DNA from: Deltaproteobacteria bacterium
GTDB lineage: Bacteria; Desulfobacterota_B; Binatia; UBA9968
Reading direction: 5' to 3'
Assembly (NCBI GenBank): GCA_005879255.1
Contig: VBKY01000172.1
Span: forward strand, 1-14,200
DNA: 14,200 bases
Part shown: positions 7,160 to 14,200 of the stretch, one piece after another
Numbering within the stretch: the first letter of the stretch is position 1
Layout of the letters: every line of letters starts with the position of its first letter
Notes under the pieces: model-generated
What the model saw: only the letters and a program-made list of their open reading frames with translations
Databases searched by the model: none
Told to the model about the DNA's origin: nothing
Translations under genes and position numbers: made by a program

Positions 7160-7708
7160 CTAGCGGACGCTCGCGGGATCCTTGGCCTCGCGCGGGAACC
7201 AGCCGCCGAGGCGGTGGTAGGCTTTCAAATAACTGATCTGCCCCTCGTTTGTCATGGCATTCTCCAAGACACTGACCAAGCGCACAGCTACCGTCGGCCG
7301 CGGGTCATATCGGGGTTCATCGAGCTCTCGTGCGAGGTCGTCGGCAGATAACGAGTTAAGATAGGTTTTCATCCGCTCATACGTTGTATCGTGGTAGGCG
7401 AGCAGTTGCTGCGCCGAAGCGCGGAAAGAGTTGACTTGCTCGCGCGTGTGTCGCGCCGATCGACCATAGTCTGCCGGTTCGGGCGGCATACCGAACCGGG
7501 CAGCCCATCCTTCACCGATCCACAGCTGCTCGCGGCCGGAAAGGCTGGAGACATTGCTGTCCATGACTCGACTAATGCGCCAGGCAAGCCACCCGATCGA
7601 AGGATGGGGCTCCTTAATCAGTTCTTCCGGCGAAATGTCGCCCAACGTGCGGTGCAGCGACTCGTGGACGCGTGTAAACGCGTCAAGCAAGATATCGTTC
7701 GCGATCAT
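7160..7708 (-). CDS. DinB-like/DUF664-type four-helix protein with lost metal-binding histidines
   Basis: A 182-residue protein. The ATG at 7708 is chosen over an upstream in-frame ATG at 7765 because GGAGG lies exactly eight bases before it and the sequence then starts in family style. Landmarks of the DinB/maleylpyruvate-isomerase-like group are present: SIGWLAWRISRVMD (37-50), GREQLWIGEGWAARFGMP (58-75), LLAYHDTTYERMKTYL (102-117), PRPTVAVRLVSVLENA (136-151) and GQISYLKAYHRLGGW (156-170). Remembered relatives have His where this protein has R44 (AWH), N52 and N154 (HxGQ). At least R44 (CGC versus CAC) and N154 (AAC versus CAC) are one base away from His. If so, the metal site of the fold is gone and a thiol-transferase activity is unlikely. 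It lies 97 bases downstream of the GAF-PP2C gene on the same strand and may be its last operon member or an independent insert; its function is unknown. Confidence 0.8.
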   Translation of the reverse strand: MIANDILLDAFTRVHESLHRTLGDISPEELIKEPHPSIGWLAWRISRVMDSNVSSLSGREQLWIGEGWAARFGMPPEPADYGRSARHTREQVNSFRASAQQLLAYHDTTYERMKTYLNSLSADDLARELDEPRYDPRPTVAVRLVSVLENAMTNEGQISYLKAYHRLGGWFPREAKDPASVR

Positions 7709-7716
7709 GAAGGTGT

Positions 7717-7721
7717 CCTCC
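7717..7721 (-). promoter_or_regulatory. Ribosome binding site fixing the DinB-like start
   Basis: GGAGG on the minus strand, eight bases upstream of the ATG at 7706-7708. It decides for the shorter 182-residue product, since the upstream in-frame ATG at 7765 has no comparable site. Confidence 0.8.
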
Positions 7722-7739
7722 GCAGCTTGAGGAGATTTT

Positions 7740-7749
7740 TCAGGGTCAG
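7740..7749 (+). repeat. Third copy of the TCAGGGTCAG motif
   Basis: This 10-base motif is identical to 7107-7116 and has the same orientation, lying on the other side of the DinB-like gene. Chance occurrence is possible for ten bases, so the pairing is suggestive only. Confidence 0.4.
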
Positions 7750-7805
7750 CGCTTTTACATCGCAACTATTTGGACAACAGAATAGGGCCTCGCGCCTGAT
7801 TGTTG

Positions 7806-9506
7806 TTACGCCTCGATGTTTTTTTTCATGATCAGCAGATTTCCATCTTCCAGCCTTTGATACTCGATCTCGTCCATCAGCTTTCGCATCAGATGGATTC
7901 CCAATCCGCCTGCCGTCCTTTCATCGAGGGGCGTGGTGACGTCCGCGTCGGGCGCCGTGATCGGGTTGAAAGCCCGCGCGTCATCTTTCAATTCCACGAT
8001 AACTGCTCCCGATTCGACCCTAATGCGGACGAGGATCTCATGCTCGCGATGATCGGAATAACCATGAGAGATAATGTTGGTGACCGCTTCTTCCAACGCG
8101 AGGTTAAGATCGTATAGGACACTCGGCGTAAGCTGGTGAACCGCGGCAAATTCGCCTAGCCGCTCGCCTAATCTCGCGATTTCCGCGACTCTGTTTTTAA
8201 GAGTTAACTGCAGCTCTCCGTTGTTGCTTCCGGCTGGCCCCAAGTAGCGTATTGCAAGAGCGGTGATGTCGTCTGATTGCTCTGCCCCCGCGGCGAAAAG
8301 TGTTATCTGGCTGGTCAGGTGTTCGATCTGCTCCCGGGCGGAGGTGAACTTGCTTTGATTCAAAACCGATTCCAGGCGCCGCTCCGAGAAGAATTGCCCC
8401 GCCGGGTCCAGGGCCTCCGTGACTCCATCGGTGTAAAGGAAAATCGTTTCGCCGGAACCAAGTACCAAACGACTCCAACCGTAAGAAGTTTCTTCGAGCA
8501 GGCCGAGCACTCTTCCGCCCGTTTTTGGCACCTGTTGAACGCCAGCGCGAGAGAGATGGTAAGGAGGATTATGTCCACCGTTGCTGTACTTGATCTCGCC
8601 GGTACGGGTATCGAGAATGCCGCAAAACAGTGTGGTAAACATTTGCGAGTCGTTATCGCGGCAGATCTCCTGGTTTACAGTCGATAGAATGTCGGACGGA
8701 TTCTGAACTCGGCTGGCGATAGCTTTGAAAAGCGTCTTGATCACGGCCATGAATAGCGCCGCGGGCACCCCTTTGCCCGAGACATCGCCGATTGCAAGGC
8801 ATAGGCGATCTTCGTCCAGAAAGAAAAAATCATAGAAGTCTCCGCCAACTTTTTTGGCCGGCGTAACTGCGGCGAAAATGTCCAAGTCGCGGCGCTCCGG
8901 AAAAGGCGGAAAGGTCTTGGGCAACATGCTCATCTGTATGTCGTGCGCGAGCTTTAGCCCCTCCTCCAGACGCTCCTTCTCGATATAGGCTTCGATCAGA
9001 CTCCCGCGCTCCAGCGCCACGGTGATGTGATCGCTCAGCCCGGCCAAGAGCGATTCGTCGATTTCGTCGAACGTTTGGCGGTTTTTTTTATTGAGGACCT
9101 GAATCACGCCGACCAGGCTGTCGCCGTTGCCGATCAACGGCAAGCAGAGAATGGAGCGGGTGCGGTAACCGGTCTGTTTGTCGAAGGTCGGATCGAACCG
9201 TGGGTCCGCATAGGCGTCGGAAATGTTTATCAGTGCGCGTGTTTTGGCGACTATTCCGGCGATTCCAACCCCGAGCGGAACGCGAATTTCATTGATCTCG
9301 AGCTTCTGCGTGGTTTTGCTCCATAGCTCGTTGCGGGGTTTGTCGTAGAGAAAGAGCGTGGCGCGCTCAGCGTCCATGACCTCCGCGGCCTTGGCCACGA
9401 TTACTTGTAAGAGGTTGTCGAGTTTAATTTCGCTGGCGAGGGCTTTGGCAACCCCCAATAACGCTTTCAGGTTTCGCGCTTGGCGTTCGCTATCGACGGC
9501 TGTCAT
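7806..9506 (-). CDS. GAF-PP2C(SpoIIE/RsbU)-HATPase partner-switching phosphatase/kinase
   Basis: A 566-residue cytoplasmic protein with three domains. Residues about 20-165 are a GAF sensor (GVGIAGIVAKT; SILCLPL; VGVIQVLNK). A coiled linker (170-198, ending AHDIQMSMLP) leads into a PP2C phosphatase of the SpoIIE/RsbU type (205-420) with GGDFYD (221-226), GDVSGKG (240-246), GGHNPP (310-315), TDG (359-361) and SDD (411-413), the expected metal ligands. Residues 430-566 are an RsbW-like HATPase with LEEAVTNIISHGY (471-483; E472 and N477), a KDDARAFNP box in which the usual DDG is DDA, and GGLGIHLM (533-540). Such proteins dephosphorylate, and through RsbW-like domains can phosphorylate, a Ser in STAS antagonists. 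A STAS protein is encoded two genes upstream in the same direction. It follows the ABC ATPase gene by 133 bases, so it may have its own promoter, though none is clear. The ATG has no obvious ribosome site. Confidence 0.92.
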   Translation of the reverse strand: MTAVDSERQARNLKALLGVAKALASEIKLDNLLQVIVAKAAEVMDAERATLFLYDKPRNELWSKTTQKLEINEIRVPLGVGIAGIVAKTRALINISDAYADPRFDPTFDKQTGYRTRSILCLPLIGNGDSLVGVIQVLNKKNRQTFDEIDESLLAGLSDHITVALERGSLIEAYIEKERLEEGLKLAHDIQMSMLPKTFPPFPERRDLDIFAAVTPAKKVGGDFYDFFFLDEDRLCLAIGDVSGKGVPAALFMAVIKTLFKAIASRVQNPSDILSTVNQEICRDNDSQMFTTLFCGILDTRTGEIKYSNGGHNPPYHLSRAGVQQVPKTGGRVLGLLEETSYGWSRLVLGSGETIFLYTDGVTEALDPAGQFFSERRLESVLNQSKFTSAREQIEHLTSQITLFAAGAEQSDDITALAIRYLGPAGSNNGELQLTLKNRVAEIARLGERLGEFAAVHQLTPSVLYDLNLALEEAVTNIISHGYSDHREHEILVRIRVESGAVIVELKDDARAFNPITAPDADVTTPLDERTAGGLGIHLMRKLMDEIEYQRLEDGNLLIMKKNIEA

Positions 9507-9639
9507 TGAAATTGCAAAGGCATAGAAAGGATACCGTAGATCAGTTTGCAGGTTTTTGCGATCGCGTTACAAGAACGGGTTTGAACACAGCCGCGGAAGG
9601 ACAAGTATGTTCCTCTTGGAAAAACCGCGCCGGCCGATT

Positions 9640-10452
9640 TCAGACGTAGGCGCGCCTCAGCATGTCCGCCGCGGTTTCATCCAGTTGATCAGCACGCCGG
9701 AGTTCTTCAAACCGTGCCAGCAAGTCATTCACTCGTAGCCGCCGCTTATCCGCACCGCGAAAATCATGAATGATCCGTCCTCGGTGCATCATGATCAGCC
9801 GATCACCGAGATTTGCTCCCTGATGCATGGAATGCGTGACCATCAGGGTGGTTAGCTTTTCCCGGCAGACGATTTCGTCGGTCATTTGAATGACTTGATC
9901 AGCGCTCTTAGGATCCAATGCCGCCGTGTGTTCGTCGAGAAGAAGCAATTTCGGCTTCAGCCAAGTGGCCATGAGCAGCGTAAGCGCCTGCCGTTGCCCG
10001 CCCGAGAGGCTACCTATAATGTTCCCGAGTCTTTCTTCCAGGCCGAGATTCAACTGCTTCACGCGGTCGCGCAAGTCTTTCTTTAGCTCTGCCGATAGTG
10101 CCCACCCAAGCCCACGGGAAAGGCCCCGTCGCGTCGCGAGCGCAAAGTTCTCAGCAATGGACATGGTCGCGGCGGTGCCGCTGAAAGGATTTTGGAAGAC
10201 ACGACCGATCATTTTTGCCCTGCGGTGCTCGGGCCATTGCGTCACGTCGTGATCAGCCAAGTGGATGGTGCCGGCATCTACCGGGAAGCTGCCCGCAAGT
10301 GCGTTGAGTAAGGTCGATTTGCCAGATCCGTTTGTGCCGATCACGATCACCCAGGAACCCTCATCGATGGTGAGATCAACACCGCAAAGTGCTTTCACTT
10401 CATTCGACGTTCCAGGATTGAACGTCTTGCAAACATTTTGCAGCTCAAGCAT
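9640..10452 (-). CDS. ABC transporter ATP-binding protein, TrpZ/ABC_sub_bind-importer type
   Basis: A complete 270-residue ATPase. All motifs are intact: Walker A GTNGSGKST (39-47), Q-loop Q87 (RVFQNP), signature LSGGQ (149-153), Walker B LLLLDE (169-174) followed by the D-loop ALD (178-180), and switch H207 (VTHS). The VFQNPFSGTAATMSIAEN stretch and LSGGQRQALTLLMA are typical of the ATPases that pair with ABC_sub_bind receptors and BPD_transp_2-like permeases (TrpX-TrpY-TrpZ type), which import aromatic amino acids or unknown ligands. The ATG lies within the permease gene's end (8-base overlap), indicating translational coupling and no need for a strong ribosome site. It energises uptake on the cytoplasmic face of the inner membrane. 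The C-terminal helix (RADQLDETAADMLRRAYV) is normal for the group. Confidence 0.95.
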   Translation of the reverse strand: MLELQNVCKTFNPGTSNEVKALCGVDLTIDEGSWVIVIGTNGSGKSTLLNALAGSFPVDAGTIHLADHDVTQWPEHRRAKMIGRVFQNPFSGTAATMSIAENFALATRRGLSRGLGWALSAELKKDLRDRVKQLNLGLEERLGNIIGSLSGGQRQALTLLMATWLKPKLLLLDEHTAALDPKSADQVIQMTDEIVCREKLTTLMVTHSMHQGANLGDRLIMMHRGRIIHDFRGADKRRLRVNDLLARFEELRRADQLDETAADMLRRAYV

Positions 10453-11416
10453 TGAGCACCGATTCCGGATGCGCTTCAGCTACTGGCTTGAGGGCGTTCG
10501 GCCTTTTTTCGAGCTTGGTCAAAATCCTTGGCAGGATCAGAGCCACGAAAACAAACCCGGCGGTGATCAGTTTGAGATCGTTGGGATCGAGGCCCCAACG
10601 CAGCGCAATGGCGACTAGCAAGCGGAAGAGAACCGATCCCATTACCGCACCCGTGAATGCCAGTCCCAAACTTCCTAGGCCAACCAATGCTTCGCCTATG
10701 ATGACGCTTGCGAGTCCCCAGACAACCATGCCGATACCCATCTGGACATCGGCAAATCCCTGGTATTGCGCCAACATCGCCCCAGAGAGCGCGATCAATC
10801 CGTTGGAGATCGCGAGGCCAAGCACGGTCATGGTTTCAACGTTCGCTCCGAGCGCGCGAATCATCTGAGCATTGTCGCCGGTCGCCCTCATCGCGGTGCC
10901 AAGATTTGTCCGAAAAAAAAGATAAAGCGCCAGCCCGATGAGCGCGACGATAGCAAAGGCCATTAACAACATCGAAATGTCGCGAACGCTGACCGGCCAT
11001 CCGCCGATGTTGATATCGCCAGTGGAGCCTAACAACAGGGCTCCCGCCCGTTCGGCGTAAGTCCCCACGGTACTTTCGGAAAGCAAGGGCACGTTGCTCT
11101 TGCCCATGACATGAAGATTCACAGAATAAAGCGCCGTCATCACGAGAATACCCGCAAGCAGCGCCTGGATTTTGAAGCGAGTATTAAGGATACCGGTGAT
11201 CGTGCCCGCAAGCACCCCTCCACCAAAGGCGACCGCAGTTGCCCAAAACGGATCGACGCCCTTCACCAGCAACACGGCGCAAAGCGCTGCGCCAAAAGTG
11301 ATCGATCCGTCGGCCGTAATATCCGGGAAGTGAAAGATGCGAAAGGTAATAAAGACACCGAGGGCCAGCAGCGACAAAATCAAGCCGATGGTCAAGGCGC
11401 CGATCAATAATGCCAT
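10445..11416 (-). CDS. ABC transporter permease, BPD_transp_2 family (TrpY-like)
   Basis: A 323-residue integral membrane protein with about eight hydrophobic segments, starting at residues 3-25 and ending around 290-305. FRIFHFPDITADGSITFGAA (about 26-45) is the characteristic N-terminal stretch of permeases in the TrpXYZ/ABC_sub_bind importer group, where LTVEGSFPLGAA-like sequences are usual. RTNLGTAMRATGDNAQMIRALGAN (about 169-192) is the cytoplasmic coupling loop shared with branched-chain amino-acid permeases and contacts the ATPase. The start is fixed by GGAG (11426-11429) nine bases upstream, inside the end of the STAS gene; the gap to that gene's stop is three bases. It forms the inner-membrane channel of the importer with the downstream ATPase and upstream SBP. 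The ligand is not identifiable. Confidence 0.93.
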   Translation of the reverse strand: MALLIGALTIGLILSLLALGVFITFRIFHFPDITADGSITFGAALCAVLLVKGVDPFWATAVAFGGGVLAGTITGILNTRFKIQALLAGILVMTALYSVNLHVMGKSNVPLLSESTVGTYAERAGALLLGSTGDINIGGWPVSVRDISMLLMAFAIVALIGLALYLFFRTNLGTAMRATGDNAQMIRALGANVETMTVLGLAISNGLIALSGAMLAQYQGFADVQMGIGMVVWGLASVIIGEALVGLGSLGLAFTGAVMGSVLFRLLVAIALRWGLDPNDLKLITAGFVFVALILPRILTKLEKRPNALKPVAEAHPESVLNA

Positions 11417-11419
11417 GGG

Positions 11420-12658
11420 TCATTTCTCCACGGAAATTTCTGCAATCGAGCCAATCCAGCAGGCGCCGCGAAGGAATTCACTCTGGCCGGCGCCTGATTC
11501 ACGTTCGTCGTTGAGCAAGTGCAAGACTGCCTGCAGGTTCTCAAGTTCGAACAACCCGCTGGCCGCCTCCTTGAGATTCGTTTCGCCTTTTTTGAGCGGA
11601 TGGTATGAAAACGACGCAGCATGAAAGTGACCGGCGATGTCGCAGTCTTTCGCCAACGGTCGGACGATTGGATTGAGCAGCGAGTTTGGGTCAGAGGTAG
11701 CGACGCCGACCAAGAACGCCAGTGATCTCGCGTAGGCGCGCTCGGCGGTAAATGAAAGCCATTGGCGAATCTGCGGGTGCTCAAAAGCGGGCTGCGGCGG
11801 CGCTTCGAGCGCGGGCGAGCGGCGCAGGGCCGCGCCCATGAGACCCGCCGATTCGGTGATCATGGCGACCGCAATGGCATCGCTCCCGGCCATTTCCCGA
11901 CACGCTTCGACGATCTCTCGCAATGTCAATTGCAAGGAATTTTCCCTGCTTTCAAAGTAAACGATTTTTGCAAAATCGCCCTCGCAAGTGAGGCCGTAAA
12001 GAACTTGCAACCGCGGCACGAAATCACCGGTGGACAGAATATAATCGGGGACGTTGCTGCCATCGGTCGGCAGATACGCCGCAACGCCGGCTGCCGCCAA
12101 AAACTCGCCAAAACGGGACTGGCAGTCCTCGAAATTTTTACCGAATGCGCCCAAGCCAATTCCCAGTGCTTCTTGACCAAACGGCAACTCCTGACAATGC
12201 TCCTTGTGGAATTGACATCCAACCAGCAGCTCGGGAGAGCCGATGACGCGCGCTGTCATGGTACTGGGGCGGCTTTCCAGAATCTCAAACCGCGCATTGC
12301 CTCGGACAAAAGTCTCCGCTTGCGTAGGCGTGACGACCTGAACGTCGCCGGTTGACGCTTTCTCAAACAGCAGCTCGGCCAAGCCAGCCAATTCCAACAC
12401 GGACTGCACCGCTTCGGAGGGTTCTGATACGGCAAATGTCCCGTGGATGTCTTTGAGTTGTTTATAGGTCTGGAACAACACTCGGATGCCTGCTGAACTA
12501 ACGTACGCCACCTCTTTCATATTGAGCCGGATAGACCGTGCTCCCTCGCGCAATACCTCAGCCACTTCATCTCCCAAATGCCCGGCCCAATAAGCATCGA
12601 GCCTACCCTTCGCTTTTAACTCGAAAGTGTTGTCCAACCGGTGTCGTGTAATTTCCAT
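11420..12658 (-). CDS. STAS-domain anti-sigma-antagonist-like protein with large unknown C-terminal region
   Basis: A 412-residue protein. Residues 1-105 form a STAS domain: an initial strand (ITRHRLDNTFELKAKGRLDA), LNMKEVAYVSSAGIRVLFQTYKQL with the SSAG motif (54-57; S55 is the likely phosphorylated Ser), and FAVSEPSEAVQSVLELAGL, typical of SpoIIAA/RsbV-like antagonists. The remaining 300 residues are unrecognised. They contain GIGLGAFG (about 167-174), RFGEFLAAAGVAAYLPTDG and LYGLTCEGDFAKIVYFE, which faintly recall a catalytically dead PP2C-like sheet but lack metal ligands. Inference: the STAS domain is a substrate of the GAF-PP2C-HATPase protein two genes downstream. The ATG lies two bases after the SBP stop codon and three bases separate its stop from the permease start, so it is an integral operon member. 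No signal peptide or membrane segment is seen. Confidence 0.82.
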   Translation of the reverse strand: MEITRHRLDNTFELKAKGRLDAYWAGHLGDEVAEVLREGARSIRLNMKEVAYVSSAGIRVLFQTYKQLKDIHGTFAVSEPSEAVQSVLELAGLAELLFEKASTGDVQVVTPTQAETFVRGNARFEILESRPSTMTARVIGSPELLVGCQFHKEHCQELPFGQEALGIGLGAFGKNFEDCQSRFGEFLAAAGVAAYLPTDGSNVPDYILSTGDFVPRLQVLYGLTCEGDFAKIVYFESRENSLQLTLREIVEACREMAGSDAIAVAMITESAGLMGAALRRSPALEAPPQPAFEHPQIRQWLSFTAERAYARSLAFLVGVATSDPNSLLNPIVRPLAKDCDIAGHFHAASFSYHPLKKGETNLKEAASGLFELENLQAVLHLLNDERESGAGQSEFLRGACWIGSIAEISVEK

Positions 12659-12660
12659 CG

Positions 12661-14200
12661 CTATTGACTGATGACCTCTTCGGCTTTTTTTACGACGGCG
12701 GGTGGAATCGTCAAGCCGATGTGCCGCGCCGCTTTGGTATTGACGACTAATTTCGTTTTACTGAAGGGAATAAACGGAATTTTGGCAGGGTTCTCGCCGC
12801 GCATGACGCGAGCGGCCAACATACCGGCTTCTCTTCCTGCGTCACCGTAGTCGCGTGCCAAGACGACGGCTGCGCCATGTCGCGCCTGAGTAGTTTGAAA
12901 GGCAAAGATCGGCAATTTCGCTTTGTTGGCTGCTGCTGCGATACTCGGAAAAGCCGCGGCCGTGAGGTTTCCCGGAATCTGGCAAATCACGTCTATGCGC
13001 TGACTCGTCAAAGCCAGCGCAGCGTCTGCCACGTCGGCACTCGTATTGGCTGCCAGGGCGACGACCTTGAAGTTAAGTTTTCGTGCCGCCTCATTCAGTT
13101 GCTCTCGGTGGTAAACCATGTTGACTTCCGCCGGCACAAACAAAGTTCCCAGCACCCGGGCGTCGGGCCGTACCTGGCGAATGAGTTCGAGTATCTCGGC
13201 ATAAGCGGCCGTGTTGTAGACCCCGACCACGTTGGGCAGATGATCCTCATCGCTCCGGCCCGCTGCCGCAGCCACCGCGTTGGCCAGATACGTAAAGACG
13301 ATGGGCTTTCCTGCCGCCCGTTTTAGAGCGGCCTGCAGTGTCGGTGTCGACAGCGTGATTAAGAGGTCCGCCCCCTCGGTGATCGCGGCATCCACCAAGC
13401 TATTCACCGTTGCCATGTCACCTTGCGCATTGCGAACATCGACAATGTAATCCCGTCCCTCTTTCAAGCCGGATTCACGTAAGCCCGCACGCACACCTTC
13501 TTCCGTTTCTTCTACATCTTGTATGTTGTTATATTCGATGATGCGCACTTTCCACTTTTTTGCCAGCGGGCCTTGACTGTTATCGGCCGCTTGGCGTGGC
13601 GCCGCCTTTACGCGTACTCCTGCTTCGTTCACGAGAATATCTGCGCTTGCAGCCATGTCGTCTGGAATACGCCACGGGTCCTTTAAGCCGTTCAGGGCGA
13701 GTTTGTTGACCACCAGTCGCCTCGGCGAGAAATCACGCACGGGTATCTGAGCTGGATCGGATCCGCGAATGATGTTCACCGCCAATTTTCCCGTGAGTTT
13801 ACCGACTTCATGAAAATTTGCGCCGAGATCGAGTATCGTACCGCGCATGGGATCGCCGGGAAGAATAGTGAAAACCGGAATGAGCGCTTTTTTCGCAGTG
13901 CTTAGAACCGAGTTCAAGGCAGAACCGACCGTATTGTCTCCAGGCACCCACAACGCCTGGGCCCCTCGTGAAGCGAGCGAACTGGCCGCCTCAAGAACGG
14001 CTGATGAATTATCTACATGCGCTTCCAAAAGCTCGATTTGTAATTCCTGCGCGGCCGTCCGCGCCTGCCCAACGTACCCTACGGAATTCGACTCTGCCGG
14101 ATTCCAAGCCACGCCCACCGTTTTGAGGCCCGGAAACATTTTACGCGCGAGCCGAAAAGATTCGGCCACCGGAAGAGGGATCCCGGTTCCTACGAGATGC
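12661..14200 (-). CDS. ABC substrate-binding protein with two tandem ABC_sub_bind domains, 5' end missing
   Basis: The frame is open to the window edge. Before the first possible start codon (GTG at 14169) it still reads HLVGTGIPLPV, which belongs to the fold, so the true start and signal peptide lie outside. At least 512 residues are encoded here. The first unit ends with PAQIPVRDFSPRRLVVNKLA and ILVNEAGVRVK. A second begins at KWKVRIIEYNNIQDVEETEEGV, running through LITLSTPTLQAALKRAAGKP, VVGVYNTAAYAEILELIRQV, DVICQIPGNLTAAAFPSIAAAANKAKLPIFAF and ending PAKIPFIPFSKTKLVVNTKA. The two ends align, showing an internal duplication of the TrpX-like (PF04392-type) receptor fold. It would deliver a ligand to the adjacent permease and ATPase from the periplasm or as a membrane-anchored receptor. 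The stop is two bases before the STAS start. Confidence 0.92.
   Translation of the reverse strand, partial: HLVGTGIPLPVAESFRLARKMFPGLKTVGVAWNPAESNSVGYVGQARTAAQELQIELLEAHVDNSSAVLEAASSLASRGAQALWVPGDNTVGSALNSVLSTAKKALIPVFTILPGDPMRGTILDLGANFHEVGKLTGKLAVNIIRGSDPAQIPVRDFSPRRLVVNKLALNGLKDPWRIPDDMAASADILVNEAGVRVKAAPRQAADNSQGPLAKKWKVRIIEYNNIQDVEETEEGVRAGLRESGLKEGRDYIVDVRNAQGDMATVNSLVDAAITEGADLLITLSTPTLQAALKRAAGKPIVFTYLANAVAAAAGRSDEDHLPNVVGVYNTAAYAEILELIRQVRPDARVLGTLFVPAEVNMVYHREQLNEAARKLNFKVVALAANTSADVADAALALTSQRIDVICQIPGNLTAAAFPSIAAAANKAKLPIFAFQTTQARHGAAVVLARDYGDAGREAGMLAARVMRGENPAKIPFIPFSKTKLVVNTKAARHIGLTIPPAVVKKAEEVISQ

Noticed and set aside
9615..9645. Terminator after the ABC ATPase gene (GC-rich stretch then TTTTT on the minus strand)
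   Set aside because: Only a three-base stem (CCG/CGG) can form; not enough to call.

Overview
This is an all-minus-strand window from a bacterial chromosome. It most likely comes from an uncultured environmental lineage. The genes are moderately GC-rich, secreted solute-binding proteins are abundant (a TctC/Bug type, an iron-type SBP and a TrpX-like ABC SBP), and there is an actinobacterial-style DinB-like protein. That mix would fit soil or groundwater groups such as Binatota, Rokubacteria or related former Deltaproteobacteria. The lineage is an inference from gene content; no rRNA or other phylogenetic marker is present.

Left part (1-1547): two solute-binding proteins of unrelated transporter classes lie in tandem. 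One is the N-terminal 80 codons of a TctC/Bug tripartite tricarboxylate receptor, cut by the window edge. The other is a complete Fe(3+)-type ABC solute-binding protein. No permease or ATPase of either class is visible beside them.

Middle part (1548-7159): a visibly AT-richer island flanked by gene-free DNA. It holds a long gene for a calcineurin-like metallophosphoesterase fused to a STAND/NACHT-like P-loop NTPase and a long helical C-terminal region. This gene is split by one in-frame TAA: the frame is otherwise open from 5029 to 1985 (1,015 codons including both stops). Its Walker A lysine is also arginine. Upstream is a class I SAM-dependent methyltransferase-like gene. The domain combination resembles prokaryotic STAND NTPases, many of which are anti-phage proteins, so this may be a decaying defence locus. 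Tandem 17-bp repeats and a repeated TCAGGGTCA motif mark its right border.

Right part (7160-14200): from upstream to downstream on the minus strand the order is SBP with two tandem ABC_sub_bind domains (5' end off the window), STAS-domain protein, BPD_transp_2 permease, ABC ATPase, GAF-PP2C(SpoIIE)-HATPase protein, and a DinB-like protein. The first four are tightly packed (2-nt gap, 3-nt gap, 8-nt overlap) and form an operon. It looks like a TrpXYZ-type importer with a partner-switching module built in. The STAS protein has the phosphorylatable Ser motif. The downstream enzyme carries both a phosphatase and an RsbW-like kinase domain that could act on it. The STAS protein also has about 300 residues of unrecognised C-terminal sequence. 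This transporter plus partner-switch arrangement is the most interesting intact system in the window; the split metallophosphoesterase-NTPase is the most striking single anomaly.
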